A stretch of 64,000 bases of DNA from Calycina herbarum. Its lineage: Eukaryota > Ascomycota > Leotiomycetes > Helotiales > Pezizellaceae. Positions 11,754-25,010 of this stretch are shown here, piece after piece. The notes beneath the pieces are model-generated. The model searched no databases. It was not told where the DNA came from and saw only the letters and a list, made by a program, of their open reading frames with translations. The stretch is taken from contig LLEY01000034.1 in assembly GCA_001414485.1 (NCBI GenBank), positions 400,693 through 464,692 on the forward strand, in the 5' to 3' direction. Every line of letters begins with the position of its first letter. The first letter of the stretch is position 1. The position numbers were made by a program, and so were the translations under genes.

Positions 11754-12739
11754 ATGGATGGGGGTCTTCGATTAAAGCAAGTATTTGGATTTGCAGAATA
11801 TCTGGAGGCAGTAATGTCAGCCTCGTTCTAAGTCACACAGCTCTTCTGCCACAATCGAGCGATTTATGACTTACACGATGAAATGTTTCCGGGCAACAGT
11901 TTCCCGGTGCCGTTGCATATATCCTCGATGTGTTCTGCACACACCTCGCAGGGCCGCCTAGAGAGTTATCGGGTTGCCCCAGCTGGCCCAGTAATCGCAG
12001 TTGCTCAAGTCCGTGGTATTTTGGAGATCATCAGGCCAGGGCGTGAACTTTCGAGCCAACACTGCACAGTAGTTTTAGAGAAAGCAATTGAAGACGGGAA
12101 ATAAGCACGACTATCAACATTTGTTCACGTTTGCGAGAAAAGAGAGTCAAGTCCCGTCTGGAGATTCAAGGCACCGAAGATGGGCGATTGGGGGGGGGGG
12201 CCAGAAAGCTGATAGGCAAAGCCACAACGCCAGCTGGGAGTTGCACATTGTATGGTGAGTGGTGGAACACGCATCGAGCCGCAGGCCATTCTCAATCCGG
12301 AAATGAGAGAAGAAGCAAAATTCGATACAATCAGAGCCTCATTTCAAACGATAACAACCAAGTTATTCGCACTTGCGAACGCGAGAACCTTAATAGCTAT
12401 CCTTTGGTTCACGATGAAGAATGCGGTTGACAATGCGTCGTGAATCCGAAGACAGCCTCTTAAAAATCGCACCGACCTGCCGCTTTAGCCGAATTGTAGA
12501 GTTACTAAGGCGGCAGCCAATATTCTCTCTCGACAGCAATTGCCCGAATATAGCTATATACTAGGTATTATTATTATTCTTCTCTCTTTAATTTATATAA
12601 CTGGTTTTTCTTTTTTCTAGAATACTATCTAATTTCTACCTATTATTACTCTAGATGCTTTATATTAATCTATAAATTAATAAAACTCTATTTTATTATT
12701 TATAATTAACTTTTTAATTAATTATAAATTATATAAATA
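11754..12739. other. Upstream region of the kinase gene; possible 5' exons unresolved
   Basis: The minus strand between about 12100 and 11760 contains coding-like stretches, for example one with TPWPDDLQNTTDLSNCDYW, and a plausible intron (GTAAGT at about 11877 to an acceptor near 11832). I could not join them in frame to the kinase ATG at 11747. A run of 11 G lies at about 12190-12200. From about 12540 the DNA turns AT-rich. No other gene is supported. Confidence 0.4.
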
Positions 12740-13849
12740 ACGTATTTCCCGGTCGAGTGGATCACCCGGTTAAGTAGATTACGAGAATACTAAAACGCGA
12801 CAACTCTAAATATATTATAATAATACTATTAAAAAAAACCCTAGCTACTTATATTAATCAATTCCTAAGATACTTTATATATACAAGTATTATTTCTAAC
12901 CTAACTATATAAACTATAATATCGCCGCTTGCCTTCGAAGCACTAGCGCTGTATATTATTACTACTCTCTTTCTACTAAGTTTAAGTACTTTGAATAATT
13001 TCCTCGCCTTTCTTAACTATAAGACTTCTACCTTAGTAAATACGCCTCTTTCGCTTTCTCTCTCTCCTCTTTTTAAGCTGATTTGTCTCTTATAGCTCCT
13101 TGATTTCAGCTCTTATAAGAGTAGCTTCGTATATTATAATTTAAGCTCTCTTAGTAAGCCGATCGAATACCTCGTTAATTAATATAGAAGAGCTATCTTA
13201 GTATTATATAATACGGTTTTTAAGATATATAGTCTAGAATTCAAGCTCTATTACGTTCTATAGCGTCTTTAGAGTCTAGTTTAGCTCGTTTGTAGAGAGT
13301 GGAGTTAGTATCTTTAGCCTTAGATTAAGATAAGAAAGGACGTTCTTAGAGTCTTCGTACTAAGCTCTTTTATAATCGTACTTGCGGCTGAATTTTGTCT
13401 TAATCTCTATATAGCGTTTAATAAAGGTAGAAGTCTAATTCTTATCTACTAGAGGCGCGTCGCGTTTAGAGAGAAGAAGGTCTACTATTTCTTAAACAGC
13501 TGCTAGCTAGAGTAGGAATCCGCGCGAATCTAGGTCGAGAATATATCGTATAATAGCTAGCTCTTAGGAGGTAAGTCTTTAAGTATTAGAGAGAGTGTTA
13601 CGTTATAAAGGTAGTCTATATAATCGGTTATAGAAGAATATATAAGACACGTCGTACGCTTTAACATAAGCTCGTATACTTCTAAATTAACCTGATTTAA
13701 AGGCTTAAATAGCTAAAAGAATACGACCCTCTTGATTAGAGGGCTAGGCTTGATATAGTAGTGGCATTTTTAATTTTTAAGTAGAGTGTCGCGTTTTAGT
13801 ATTCTCGTAATCTACTCGACCGAGTAATCTACTCGACCGGGAAATACGT
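12740..13849. mobile_element. Pogo/Fot1-like DNA transposon remnant, 1110 bp
   Basis: Inverted ends of about 65 bases start ACGTATTTCCCGGTCGAG (12740) and end with its complement (13849), flanked by TA at 12738-12739 and 13850-13851. Within the right TIR a 17-base unit, GTAATCTACTCGACCGA, occurs twice in tandem; the left copy has decayed. The interior is RIP-like with stops in all frames and is too short for a complete pogo-type transposase, so this is a deleted or non-autonomous copy. AT-rich DNA on both sides (12540-12739 and 13850-14110) is probably older repeat. Confidence 0.85.
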
Positions 13850-14538
13850 TATCTTCTCTATATTAGCTTATTATTAAGAAGAAGCTTATAACTAAAGTAT
13901 TATAATATTCTAGCTTTTTTAAAAAAGCGACTTTTCTTTAGAAAAGATCTCTATACTTATAAGAGTATTATAAATAAGAATAAGCTTATATAAGTAAAAT
14001 AGAAGTAATATAATTAAATATATTACTGTCTAGTAAATTCAAAAGAGTTTTTATAATTTAAAAACAAGCAGCTGTTAGAGTTTTTCCTTACGAGGCTTAA
14101 CTTTTACATGATACTAGAGTAGAGGCGGTAGATAACAAATCCCGTGGTGATATAGACTCGGAAACGTGAACCGAGCCGACTAAATCTGATAATAAGCTAT
14201 CCGATCTCGGGTACGGAATACGGGGAAGGAGCCGATGAAACCTAAAGTTTAGCTCTCCACCACCACAACTACGCGCAGTCCAGTTAAATCAATCAAGTCT
14301 TCAAATAAATGAACTTGGATTAGCATTCCCCACCATGGAGTGCAAACCCGCGACCAAGCGAAGAGCCGCCTGGGATCGCGAAACCGACCTCGGAGCCGTA
14401 TAGCTACGAGGGCGTCTACAAGTAGAATAGAGGACGAGATCAAAAGCTCAATTGTATCTCCAAGCCATCTAAACATCACCTGGGAAATATATTTCTTTTC
14501 TTTCTTTGCATATTCCACTCACCTCAACCACCAAACTC
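13850..14538. promoter_or_regulatory. AT-rich flank, then promoter region of the aldolase gene
   Basis: 13850-14110 is AT-rich repeat-like DNA. From about 14120 base composition is normal. Several CGG/CCG triplets cluster at 14160-14240, including CCGATCTCGG, and could be Zn2Cys6 regulator sites; this is a guess from the triplets alone. A CT-rich stretch precedes the start codon. Confidence 0.35.
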
Positions 14539-15489
14539 ATGATGTCTCCAAAACCCCCACCACCACCAACCGGCGTTTGGTGTCCAGCAGTTACTTTCTT
14601 CGACCCCTCCACCGACAAACTCCATCTCGAAGCGCAAGAGAAATACTACACCTACCTCTCCAAAACCGGACTAGTCGGTCTAGTCATCCTCGGAACAAAC
14701 GCAGAAGCCTTCCTCCTCACCCGGGAAGAACGAAAAATCCTTATATCACTGGCACGCCAAACCGTCGGGCACTCCTTCCCCATCATGGCAGGCTGTGGCG
14801 CCCACAGCACCGCACAAGTATTGGAATTACTTCGAGATGCCAAAGAAGCCGGTGCAGACTCTGCTCTTGTGTTTCCTCCTGCGTACTTTGGGAAGGCAAG
14901 TACGCCAGCGGTGGTAAAAAGGGTTTTTGAGGATGTGGCGAGGGAGAATGAGTTGCCGGTTGTGATTTATAATTTCCCCGGGGTGTGTAATGAGGTTGAT
15001 TTGGATAGTGAGACTATCACGGCGCTGGCGAAGGGGAACGCGAATATCGTGGGTGTGAAGTTGACGTGTGGCTCCGTGGCCAAAATTGCTCGACTTTCAG
15101 CAGAATTATCGCCCGAGTCTTTTTCGATTTTTGGTGGTCAATCGGATTTCATGATAGGGGCTTTGGCTTCGGGGAGTGCGGGGTGTATTGCTGCGTTTGC
15201 GAATGTCTTTCCGAAATCTTTGGCGCGGATCTATGATCTGTATAGAGCAGGAAAGACGGAGGAAGCTTTGAAGATTCATCGTGCGGCAGCACTAGCAGAG
15301 AGTCCTTGTAAGAGTGGCATTGCTGCGACGAAGTATGCGGCTGCGATATACACGGCAAAGGCAGCGGGAATCGAGGGTGCCGAGGAAAAGTTGCTACCAC
15401 AACGACCGTATGAAGGACCTACCGAGCCGGCAAAGGAGAACGTGAGGAAGACGATGGCTGCATTGGCTGCGATTGAAAAGGCGTTGTGA
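14539..15489 (+). CDS. DapA-family aldolase (2-keto-3-deoxy-sugar-acid or 4-hydroxy-2-oxoglutarate aldolase type)
   Basis: A single exon of 316 residues, the usual size for the DapA/N-acetylneuraminate-lyase family of TIM-barrel class I aldolases. Family motifs are GTNAEA (52-57, phosphate/carboxylate loop), YNFPG with the catalytic Tyr (Tyr144) and VGVKLTCG with the Schiff-base lysine (Lys174). GGQSDF and GSAGCIAAFANVFP follow as usual. Two adjacent ATGs (14539 and 14542) are in frame after a CT-rich leader; either could start translation. There is no mitochondrial presequence, only a Pro-rich start, so a cytosolic enzyme is likely. The fungal members closest by eye are the L-threo-3-deoxyhexulosonate aldolases of galacturonate breakdown and HOGA-like enzymes; sequence alone does not decide the substrate. 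The permease gene starts 495 bases downstream on the same strand. Confidence 0.9.
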   Translation: MMSPKPPPPPTGVWCPAVTFFDPSTDKLHLEAQEKYYTYLSKTGLVGLVILGTNAEAFLLTREERKILISLARQTVGHSFPIMAGCGAHSTAQVLELLRDAKEAGADSALVFPPAYFGKASTPAVVKRVFEDVARENELPVVIYNFPGVCNEVDLDSETITALAKGNANIVGVKLTCGSVAKIARLSAELSPESFSIFGGQSDFMIGALASGSAGCIAAFANVFPKSLARIYDLYRAGKTEEALKIHRAAALAESPCKSGIAATKYAAAIYTAKAAGIEGAEEKLLPQRPYEGPTEPAKENVRKTMAALAAIEKAL

Positions 15490-15983
15490 TGTTATCTAGA
15501 TAGGTAGCAAGTGTAAATAAGGCAACGGCTTCTCCATCTGAAGTTGGCCCACGTCTCCACATCCGAGCCGAAATGTGGGTACCACTGTTTGCGGGGTGGC
15601 CGGTCGGTACCAATGTAAACACTACCACTCGCTCCAGCAGGACGGTACTGTAACACTACCTCTTTTACAGCACCGTAAAATAGTGCAGGACAAAAAGAAG
15701 AAGAGGCGTTTCAAAGTTATCTATACTTTCTTTTTCTTCTTTTTCTTTTCTTCGGTGCTTGCTCTCTCGAGACTCTCGTGGACTCCTATCTCTCATCTCC
15801 AGTTCTACCCCACTATTAAAGTGATCAAGGCAGGGTTTCCTGCTCCTTCAATGGGCCTCCCGTCCTTGGTATTGACGTACATAATTATGCTTCGTCTTCC
15901 CAGTTTTACCATCTCTCTCTTCTCTCTTCATTCTATTCTCCCTTCATTCTCTCCTCCATTCTTTTTGGTCCTTCTCGTTCAAA
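15490..15983 (+). promoter_or_regulatory. Promoter and pyrimidine-rich leader of the permease gene
   Basis: This gap contains an imperfect direct repeat (TGTAAACACTACC at about 15614 and TGTAACACTACC at about 15649) and a long CT-rich tract (about 15725-15975) running to the ATG, typical of highly transcribed fungal genes. A frame running through the tract is low-complexity and is not taken as a gene. Confidence 0.45.
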
Positions 15984-17842
15984 ATGGCCTCCATATCCTC
16001 CAAAGAAGGAGTTTCAAAACACAATGGCCTCCCCTCGGAAAAATACACAGCCTCTGATCCCGTTTATGTCGAGGAATTCGAAGTCGTCGATCACAACGGT
16101 CATCTCCAACGAAGCATGGGAAACCGCCAGGTACAACTTCTCGCAATTGGGGGATCAATCGGGACCGCGACCTTCGTCAGTATTGGGATAACTCTCTATC
16201 ACTCGGGGCCAATTGGTCTACTTCTCGGATTCACGATTTATTCCTTCGTTCTGGCATTGGTTAACAATGCCGTCGCAGAAATGGTTGTGTTCATGCCTGT
16301 CAGCGCTTCGTTTATTCGTCATGGGAGTAAATGGGTTGATGATGCGTGGGGTTTTATGGCAGGGTGGAATTTCTTTTTCTATGAGGCTATTTTGATTCCC
16401 TTTGAGATTACGGCTCTGGGCTTGGTTTTGTCGTTTTGGAGTGATAATATTCCTGTTGCTGCTATCTGTGCTGCATGCTCGGTGCTTTATGGGTGTGTGA
16501 ACTTCCATGGATCTGCTTCTTAAATTCCAACCCTTGCTGACCTTTTGTTAAGAATCATTAACATGCTCCCGGTCAAATACTACGGCGAAACCGAGTTTTG
16601 GCTCTCCGGAGGCAAAGTCTTGCTCCTTGCGATCCTCTACTGCTTCACATTCATAACCATGGTGGGAGGCAATCCCAAACAAGACGCATACGGGTTCCGT
16701 CACTGGAAAAGTCCAGTAAGTCGCAAAGAAACCACTCCACCCCTACCTCTTAAGTACTCATAATGAGAACCAGGGGCCATTCGTAGAATACCTCTCCCCC
16801 GGAAACAAAGGCAGATTCCAAGGTTTCCTAGCAGCCCTCTGGTCCGCATCCTTCGCCGTCGTAGGCCCAGAATACATCGCCATGGTAGCAGGAGAAGCCA
16901 AACTCCCGCGCATAACCCTCAAGCGCGCCTTCAAAACCATCTACGCCCGCATGGCCCTAATGTTCGTAGGCTCAGCCCTCTGCGTCGGAATCGTAATCGC
17001 TTCCAACGACCCTACCCTCGATGCCATCGTCAACAGAAAGGCTGCGGGTAGCGGAAGTGGTGCTGCGAGTCCGTATATCATTGCCATGACCAATTTGGGA
17101 ATCGGGACGTTACCGCATATCGTCAATGCGCTCCTGGTGACCAGTATTTTCTCAGCGGGGAATACATATTTTTATTGTGCTATACGGTCGTTGCATGGGT
17201 TGGCTGATGATGGTCACGCTCCTAAGATATTTAGGAAGTGTACGAAGTGGGGGACTCCTATTTACTGCTGGGCTGTTGTTATGGCGTTTCCGTTTTTATC
17301 GTTTTTGCAGGTTTCGAATTCTAGTGCTGTGGTGTTGACTTGGTATGTGCCAGCCATTTTCTTTCACGATTGCAAGACATTTACTTACACATTCTAGGCT
17401 CATCAACCTCGTCACAGCCACCACACTCATCGATTACATCGTAATGTGCATAAATTTCCTCTTCTACCGGGCCCTCGCCGCCCAAGGAATCTCTCGGGAC
17501 AGCCTCCCTTACACGGGATTCTGGCAACCATGGAGCACAATCTTCGCCCTCTGTTTCGAGACTCTTGTTCTCGGTGGTTACGGATACTCCACATTTCTCC
17601 CTGGCGCCTTCACTGTGGCGGATTTCTTGAGTTATTATACTATGGTTTTCGTCGCTATTCTACTTTTCGGATTCTGGAAATTGGTAAAGAAGACTAAGAT
17701 GGTGAGACCGGAGGATGCCGATTTGGTGTGGGAACGACCTACTATTGATAAGTATGAGGCGCAGAGTATGAAAACTTCTGTAGGTTTCACGACTTTTGTT
17801 AGGGGATTGTTTGGGAGGAAGAAGCATGTTCATAGTGCTTGA
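15984..17842 (+). CDS. Amino-acid permease, APC family
   Basis: Four exons (15984-16492, 16553-16715, 16774-17342, 17398-17842) join in frame to a 561-residue protein, a normal length for fungal 12-TM amino-acid permeases. Landmarks include AIGGSIGTATFVSIG (first membrane segment), GPEYIAMVAGEA, SGAASPYIIAM, SIFSAGNTYFYCAIRSLHGL and the late YTGFWQPW segment. Introns are 55-60 bases with clean GT-AG ends. Hydrophobic segments are regularly spaced, the N-terminus is hydrophilic, and the tail ends in a basic Lys/His-rich stretch. It should import amino acids at the plasma membrane; the substrate cannot be read from sequence. The neighbours, an aldolase upstream and P5C dehydrogenase 3.4 kb downstream, suggest amino-acid catabolism. 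No disruption is seen, unlike the related pseudogene at 1730-4687. Confidence 0.93.
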
Positions 17843-18291
17843 TTTAGGGGATTGATGGGGTGTGTATTTCAAAAGTGTTTGTTTTGATAGATGTTTATTG
17901 GATGGTTATATGAATTAGTACTCAGTGGGCAAGAATCCGAAAATATTGTTCGAAAACGTGTACAAAAATAAGGAACTCCATTTATTGAATCTCCTTAACT
18001 CTCCTCGTACAACTGCTCCATTGTTTTTACCAACTGTTCAGGCCACTGAGAAAGTTGATATACCCAGAAAATCCCTGGACTCCTTACCTGCTCGGTTACT
18101 AACTCTACCGAAGGAAATTTCCCGGCAGCCAACTCACTGTTACACGCATATCACCAAACCAACGAGCAGTTACCGATTAATTTCTAATTATACTCCAAAC
18201 TAACATGCAAGTTCTGAAGAATCCTAAAAATTAAAGACCCCACTCCTCCTCAACCCAAACCGCCCAAAATACCCTACAGCTTTCAACGAAC
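17843..18291. other. Intergenic region between convergent genes
   Basis: This is the 3' flank of the permease (+) and of the cupin-like gene (-). A short open frame occurs at 17925-18203, but it matches nothing recognisable and has no supporting context. Nothing else is seen. Confidence 0.5.
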
Positions 18292-19039
18292 TTAAAGTCT
18301 ACTCCTCCCCTCAACCCTACAAACCCTATCCGCCTCTATCCAAATCCTAGACAAAGGTCCCTCAACACCATACAAAGGATCCATCTCCGGAATCGGCGTT
18401 TTAGTAGCAACAACCTTCAACCTCGCCGTCTCCTCTGGCGAAGCATTGCAAAGATGCATGTCAAACGCTTCCTTTCCAGCTGCTGCTCTCTCCTGTTCCA
18501 TTTTTACATCAGCTCATGTATATGGATGAGGGAAAGGTACGTGCGAAAGAAAACTTACGGGATTATGTGGATAAAACCCCACATATTCAACCCCCCCCCC
18601 CCAAATCCTCAAAAACACAATGACTTATCCCCGCCTATTTCCCATTAGCCTCGAGCCTTTCCCTTTTTTCCTTCTGCGATCTCCCCCTCTCTTTTCCCCC
18701 TTTGTACCATCACTTACAGGCAAAACAAAAACATCCCCCTTCTCAAATTTAATCTTCCCACCATACTTCTTCCCATCCTCGCCCGGAGCGCGACCTAAAT
18801 CAAAAATCACAACACCAGAAATAACACGATAACACTTATGCGTCACCGCATGAAGGTGTGCGTGATAGTATGCTTTCCACTGGCCGCCTCGGTACCAGCC
18901 ATTTGGTTCTATTGCTGCTTTTGCGGATTCGGGGGTTGGCTTGGTGGTAGAGAATTATTGGGAGGCGGGAGTTGGGGACCTGGGATGTGTGTGGGAGAAG
19001 GTAGGTCTTGGGCGTGATGAAGGGGGTGTGGATGAGCAT
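18292..19039 (-). pseudogene. Cupin-like protein gene with two single-base frameshifts in homopolymers
   Basis: Three exons on the minus strand (19039-18718, 18634-18559, 18492-18292) resemble a small fungal cupin-fold protein: N-terminus with VPNSRLPIILYH, then EPNGWYRGGQWKAYYH, a cupin-like HLHAVTHKCYRVISG and KFEKGDVFVLPAGISHC. Intron ends are clean GT-AG. Two single extra bases break the frame: one in the G5 run at 18931-18935 and one in the 12-base C run at 18591-18602. Without them the frame would give about 198 residues, which suggests homopolymer sequencing error or very recent slippage rather than old decay. Histidines of the HxH type are present (HLHAV). The molecular function of this family is not known to me. 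Confidence 0.7.
18591..18602. repeat. 12-base C homopolymer within the cupin exon 2
   Basis: Twelve consecutive C on the plus strand encode a glycine run on the minus strand. Eleven would keep the reading frame through the exon, so the extra base decides whether the gene is intact. Confidence 0.95.
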
Positions 19040-19253
19040 TTTGGGAGCTGGTTGTGGGTGTTTTGGTGGTGAGGGGGGTTAAGCGAGGGGAGAAAGAGGG
19101 AGGTGAAGGGGATGGTGAGAAAGTGATGAAGTGATGAAAGACTAGGAGGAGTGTGTTTTTGCTTGTTGTGGGGGTTATAATGTATAAGGTATAAGGGTGA
19201 TCATCAAGATATCCAACTTTCCATATGTCTGCTCCGATCTCCCCACTTTCGAT

Positions 19254-19481
19254 TTATGGTGGCATGCTCGGTTCGGGAGCCCGAGACTCAAACGTTTCGC
19301 CTGTGCCTTCGTGTTCAAATTGAACATGCCATTGTGAAGTATCATGGTTCCAGAATGCTTTGACGCATCGCATACTTAATTTCATGATACGTCGAAGACG
19401 ATACTTTTCAGCAACGCGTCTCCAGTATTCGAGGATCTCAGGAGCACCGGTGTAGAACTGTGACCAGTCTGAAGACTTCAC
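19254..19481 (-). pseudogene. Fragment of a flavin-dependent (Baeyer-Villiger-type) monooxygenase
   Basis: About 75 residues resemble the N-terminal part of FAD/NADPH monooxygenases after the first Rossmann motif: FYTGAPEILEYWRRVAEKY followed by a WHVQFE strand. The FAD-binding GxGxxG region, the NADPH site and the rest of the protein are absent. The stop comes soon after and neither flank restores the frame. It abuts the truncated regulator at 19521, so the join is probably a deletion scar. Confidence 0.65.
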
Positions 19482-19520
19482 GTAAGCGCTTCAAATCTGC
19501 TTTCCTGAGCTGGGGCTAAT

Positions 19521-20684
19521 CGATTACCCTTGGAGGTGTATTTCGTCGAGAATTTTATCAGCCTCGCTTGAAAATCTGCTGTCCGGAACCATATTCGGGG
19601 ACATGAGCGGCGATGTTGGACTTGAATTTCTCGATGAGGCTGATTGTTCCCCAAATATTCCATCTTGGAGTTCTATCAAGGGGTGCGAGCTAGATGGAGG
19701 ATGGTTGGTTTGAGTTGGAGGATCAACATCAACATCGACAGTTGGCTGTGGTAGCGGAGAATCACCAGATGCTCTGGCCCTGGCTTGAGATTTCAACGTG
19801 GAAAGATATATATTTTTGTTTAGTACTAGTATATTGCATCTGAAAATTCTAGCATTAGTTAATAATATAAGGTTTTTACAAATATCTTAGACTTTGTAAA
19901 TGAATTATTTACTCTTATATAACCTCCTATATCTACTCTTTTCCAGCTAATCTACTCTCTTCTCTACTGCTCTTCTCTATCTCTCATCTCTATCTAATTT
20001 TCTCTAATATTAAAACCTCTTCTCTTAGTCTTCTTAACTCTCTTTACTCCTTATATTCTACTCTATATCTTAAGTAAATTAACTATCTAAATTGTATTAA
20101 AGCACTTTTCTACTAGCCCTAGATAAGCTTTTATTTAGTTCTTCTTCTCTTAGGTAAATTAGGTACTATTTTAGGTTTCTATATAGAGTTATATATTAAG
20201 TATAAATATAAACAAAAGTTATAGTTAGGACCCTTATATGATAAAAGTGATAATATTAGTAAATAAATTTATTTTTCTACAAAGTCCGAGGTACTTGTAT
20301 AGTCCGAGGTTTTAGTAAAATCGTTATATTATTAGCTAATAATAGACTTTTCAGATAAAATATACTAGTACTAATGGTTTTCAGATTGGCCAGCGTTTAA
20401 TCTTACCTAGCGGATACCGCAACTTTCTTGCTTTCTTCCAAGAAGATACACTCAAGAGAGCGGCGTTGGCAAGTATTACATCGCTGTTGACCTGAGCATT
20501 TTACTTTGCTTTGACGACACACTTCACAGCTTTGGTGGGTCAGCAAATTTCAATTAAGGAAACAGGGACGCCAAAGCTCTGTAAAACTCACGCATTCGGG
20601 GTACGTTTCTTTTTCCGGGCTGTCGTGTTTGTATTTTGTTCCGGTGGCGAGCCGGGGCTGGCCTGAAGCCGCGGGAGAGGGCAT
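19521..20684 (-). pseudogene. Zn2Cys6 transcription factor, N-terminal remnant, frameshifted and truncated
   Basis: Exon 1 (20684-20592) begins with ATG but must change frame to reach ARKKKRTPNA, the basic stretch before the zinc cluster. One extra C in the run at 20654-20657 explains this. Exon 2 (20529-20407) encodes six cysteines in the order C-x2-C-x6-C-x5-C-x2-C-x6-C (CEVCRQSKVKC onward), the GAL4-type DNA-binding cluster. The next intron (donor at 20406, likely acceptor just before 19785) contains a MITE. The last exon is a Ser/Pro-rich linker that stops at about 19521. The fungal transcription-factor middle domain is missing. Its promoter is divergent from the P5C dehydrogenase gene, so it may once have regulated that or the neighbouring genes. 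Confidence 0.7.
19823..20371. mobile_element. MITE with long imperfect TIRs inside an intron
   Basis: The ends are inverted copies: TTAGTACTAGTATATT from 19820 and AATATACTAGTACTAA ending at 20374. TA at 19821-19822 and 20372-20373 is the likely target duplication. The inverted similarity continues inward, imperfectly, for about 100 bases. The element is about 550 bp, AT-rich and has no coding capacity. Left unmutated, the host intron would be about 75 bases. Confidence 0.75.
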
Positions 20685-20689
20685 TTTGA

Positions 20690-21270
20690 TGGTGTTTTGG
20701 ATGAAAATCGATTTTGAATCAGATTTCAAGCCACTTCGCGAGGAATCAGGTTACAATCGTATTTTTCCATCGGTATGAAGTGCCTATACAATGTGACCGC
20801 TTGAGTTTGTGTTTGGGAAGCGCTGGGGGAACCTTATCTACAGCTAGCCATCCAATTGGGGTACTATTTCCCGCTCGACTATGATTGGGCATCTCTTGAA
20901 GTATATTTCTTTTGCGGCCAATTCAACTAGCCCCCCTCCTTTATAGATTGTTGGAAGTTGTGAGTTGGGTAACTTCAAGAGCAATTCTTTTGGCAATTTG
21001 ATCCATCCTCATAGATTGGGAGCGGTTTGTATCGGCTTTTTCGGCGGGTGTGTTGGCAGCCGATAACCGCGATACCAAAGCCCCGCTGTTTACCCCAACT
21101 TTGAGTCTCTAGCAGTGTCAACCATTCAACAGCACCCCACCTAATGGACGTCGACCGATATCGATGCGAAAGTATATCTACGCATATATCCAGTATGGCT
21201 CTTGTAATTCATTCTCAAGCCGTTGACTTGTGTGAACTCGAAACTACACGACCGTGGAAACGTAAACGAA
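20690..21270. promoter_or_regulatory. Shared promoter between the regulator remnant (-) and P5C dehydrogenase (+)
   Basis: A 580-base divergent promoter. CCG/CGG triplets are present around 21055-21090 but no site can be named with confidence. No other gene is visible. Confidence 0.4.
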
Positions 21271-23366
<2,096 letters not shown>

Positions 23367-25010
23367 TAAGTGAAAATTAATTACTTCGTTATAGATGATC
23401 AAATTGAAAATATTTATCTACTTGGGACTACGCCGAAATGCGAAGGGGTTTCTTGTGATTTGAGCACGCGATGTTGGTTGATTTCCGTTAGGCTCCTGTA
23501 GATGATTTCTATCAAAGCAACTCTTTTCCACCTCAACACCTGGTATTCAACCAGCTCAGGGTGGTTTCCCTTATTCCCCGTCTCATGCTTTAAGCGCCCT
23601 GTTAGCCTACGCTTCGTGAACAGTTTGTGGAATTCGTGAACTACGTAGAAGCAATATTCCGATGGGGAATTCTCGGCAGCTATGAACAGCTCTTCTACTT
23701 ACTATTCTGAATCTGACATCTTCCGTATGAAATCTTCAGCAAGGAGACACTACGTTTTCGAAAAAAATTGTGGTGTACGCCGGGTTGCTGAGGTTACGGA
23801 TGATGTCTTTTTCATTTTGCGGAGATGAGGTAATCTTGGGGGTCGGGCGGTATTGCAGGTGAGGTGATAAGAGAGGGAGTGGACATAAAGAATTATGATA
23901 ATGATGATTTCAAGAGAGCCTTGCTTGCTACTGCAACGGTTATGAACGACAGTGTTTTAAAACATTAATTTTCTTATATCCGAGATCTTTTTCATCTGAA
24001 TGTTCTGTCGAAAGAAAGGTTTACTATATTTAAACTTTTTCTAGACTTAGAACTGAAGGGATATTATAACGAGGATCTGATTTGTATTCTTGAAAGTACT
24101 CTGAGCTCTTAGATCTTTAGAGACGTGTAGTATGTTTGCGGTGAGTTTCTTTCTTATCGCGGATCTAGGAAACGAGCAAAAATAGTAATAGAGCGTCTTT
24201 GAAATTACAGCTGTTGTGAATAAGGAGTTAAGTAGTAGTAATAAGATATATTATTAGAAGAAGAGTGGTGATCAGTAGATTCTAGATCTAGACGAGAAAG
24301 TATTATATAAAGACTTAGAAAAGTGCGTTTATTAAGCTTACCAGTAAAGCAGCCGTTAATGGAAAGATTGGGTTTCTATAGCATCTTTTCTAATATAGCG
24401 GGAGTATCCTAGTAATAAGATATAAAAGTTTAAAATAATTCTTAGTTATATATAGATTCAGATTAATACTTTAGTTTTCCTCGAAAAAACAACGGTAATA
24501 CTTCGATAGTATAGTATCTATGAGACAAAATAATACTTTATAGGTATTCTAGTATTTCTACTATATTTCCTGTTCTAGAAAGTCTAGAATCTCAACCTAG
24601 CCTTGAACCTGAATTAATTAAATTTTCTTCTCATCGTCTCACGCCTCTCTTTCTCTCGGCATCTATTTTATTCCAAAAGTTCTTGCGCCAGAAACAATAC
24701 TATAACACGCAAGAGTTATAGCAAGCATTATTCGCTAAGCAAAATATGCACTATATTTATATCCTCACTATCAAAACGAAGATATCATTATCAACTTGCT
24801 AGATGAGTATTTTTGGGAGTAGCATGGAATTGGAATTAGTTTTCTACTCCGAGAGATATAGTCCTCCAAATTCGACATTATAGTACTGCTCAAATTTAAT
24901 CCTCCACACGTCAGCAGAATAGACTCCCAGCTGGTTGTTTGACTGGTTGCTTTCGGCAAATCCAAAGACTCCAGCTTCGCACTTTGGTACGCCCCTTCAG
25001 GTAACATCAT
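23367..25010. other. Intergenic DNA with an AT-rich repeat-like core
   Basis: 23370-23940 has ordinary composition without a supportable gene. About 23950-24620 is AT-rich and resembles degenerate repeat DNA, but I find no terminal repeats. 24620-25010 is the 3' flank of the secreted-protein gene; a short open frame there (24771-25010, minus) is not convincing. Confidence 0.45.

Noticed and set aside
14340..14930. Long Arg/Pro-rich frame overlapping the aldolase
   Set aside because: Alternative frame of a clearly conserved enzyme gene; composition is that of a shifted frame.
15575..16057. Plus-strand frame across the leader of the permease
   Set aside because: Low-complexity CT-rich translation; it overlaps the true start in another frame.
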